5,409 nt of DNA from Clostridia bacterium. GTDB taxonomy: Bacteria > Bacillota > Clostridia > Oscillospirales > CAG-272. Positions 5,170 to 5,409 of the stretch are shown in pieces. The DNA lies in contig JAFTXB010000159.1 in the NCBI GenBank assembly GCA_017461825.1, positions 1-5,409 on the forward strand, written 5' to 3'. A program made the position numbers and the translations under genes. The notes below the pieces were generated by a model. It was not told where the DNA came from. It saw only the letters and a program-made list of their open reading frames with translations, and searched no databases. Each line of letters starts with the position of its first letter. Within the stretch, counting starts at the first letter, position 1.

Positions 5170-5409
5170 TTATATTTCGATTACCGTATATATGTTTTTC
5201 TCACCTTCGCACATGGCTTGTAAGGTGATATATTCAATTTGCTCGATTTTCTGAAAATCGCCTTTATGATAGTGTCCTTGAAACACCTTGCGCACCTTAC
5301 CACTGTTTTGTAATAGCGTCCGTATTTCAACTGCGTTTTTTACAAGATATCGAGAGTTGTCACAGTCATCCAGTCGCTGATGTATAAAAACATAGATATC
5401 GCTCACATC
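5170..5409 (-). CDS. Calcineurin-like metallophosphoesterase, C-terminal part (5' end outside window)
   Basis: The frame is open through the right edge, so the 79 visible residues are the C-terminus of a longer protein; the first in-window GTG is not taken as the start. The segment DIYVFIHQRLDD (4-15), with a histidine after a beta-strand, and VFQGHYHKG (42-50), with the GHxH motif, are the late metal-binding elements of the calcineurin-like phosphoesterase fold. These enzymes use a two-metal centre to hydrolyse phosphomonoesters or diesters. The earlier motifs (DxH, GDxxD, GNHD) must lie upstream. Full-length relatives are commonly around 250-300 residues. It probably shares a transcript with the PfkB-type kinase 20 nt downstream. 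The substrate is unknown. Confidence 0.8.
   Translation of the reverse strand, partial: DVSDIYVFIHQRLDDCDNSRYLVKNAVEIRTLLQNSGKVRKVFQGHYHKGDFQKIEQIEYITLQAMCEGEKNIYTVIEI

Noticed and set aside
5170..5406. A complete 78-residue protein starting at the GTG near the right edge
   Set aside because: The frame stays open past that codon to the window edge, and the sequence matches only the C-terminal part of metallophosphoesterases, so it is a partial gene.

Overview
The window looks like chromosomal DNA from a Gram-positive, low-to-mid GC Firmicute, most likely a clostridial gut-type bacterium. The reasons are near-consensus sigma-A promoters with 17-bp spacers, purine-rich Shine-Dalgarno sites, tight gene spacing, and a class of small N-terminally hydrophobic protein I associate with Clostridia. 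The organism assignment is inference; there is no rRNA or other marker gene here.

Left end (1 to about 386): the 3' end of an IS66-family transposase gene on the + strand. It is followed by a degenerate 18-bp tandem repeat, a strong + strand intrinsic terminator, and a second imperfect hairpin. The IS edge probably lies between about 314 and 386, with a candidate at 346.

Regulator pair (387-1640, - strand): a sigma-A promoter drives a small XRE-type helix-turn-helix protein with two predicted membrane helices. Five bases after its stop comes an AraC/XylS-family regulator with an N-terminal cupin-like sensor domain. Their targets cannot be seen in this window.

Transporter and kinase operon (about 1740-4240, - strand): a promoter at 4212-4240 leads into two short-chain chromate-transporter-family (CHR) genes overlapping by 4 bp. 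A ribokinase gene follows, then a 91-residue putatively exported protein, and a hairpin that probably ends the unit. Spacings of 14-16 nt after the CHR pair argue for one transcript. Pairing a CHR transporter with ribokinase is not a textbook combination.

Right end (4274-5409, - strand): a PfkB-family sugar kinase of fructokinase type lies 20 nt downstream of the C-terminal part of a calcineurin-like metallophosphoesterase, whose start is beyond the window. I found no convincing terminator between this pair and the CHR promoter, so some readthrough is possible.

All complete genes are on the - strand; only the IS66 remnant reads on the + strand. No tRNA, rRNA, CRISPR array, riboswitch or prophage signal was found. 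I do not see a clear new biological system. The best leads are the CHR/ribokinase/small-protein operon, the phosphoesterase-kinase pair, the membrane-linked XRE plus AraC pair, and the tandem repeat behind the transposase gene.
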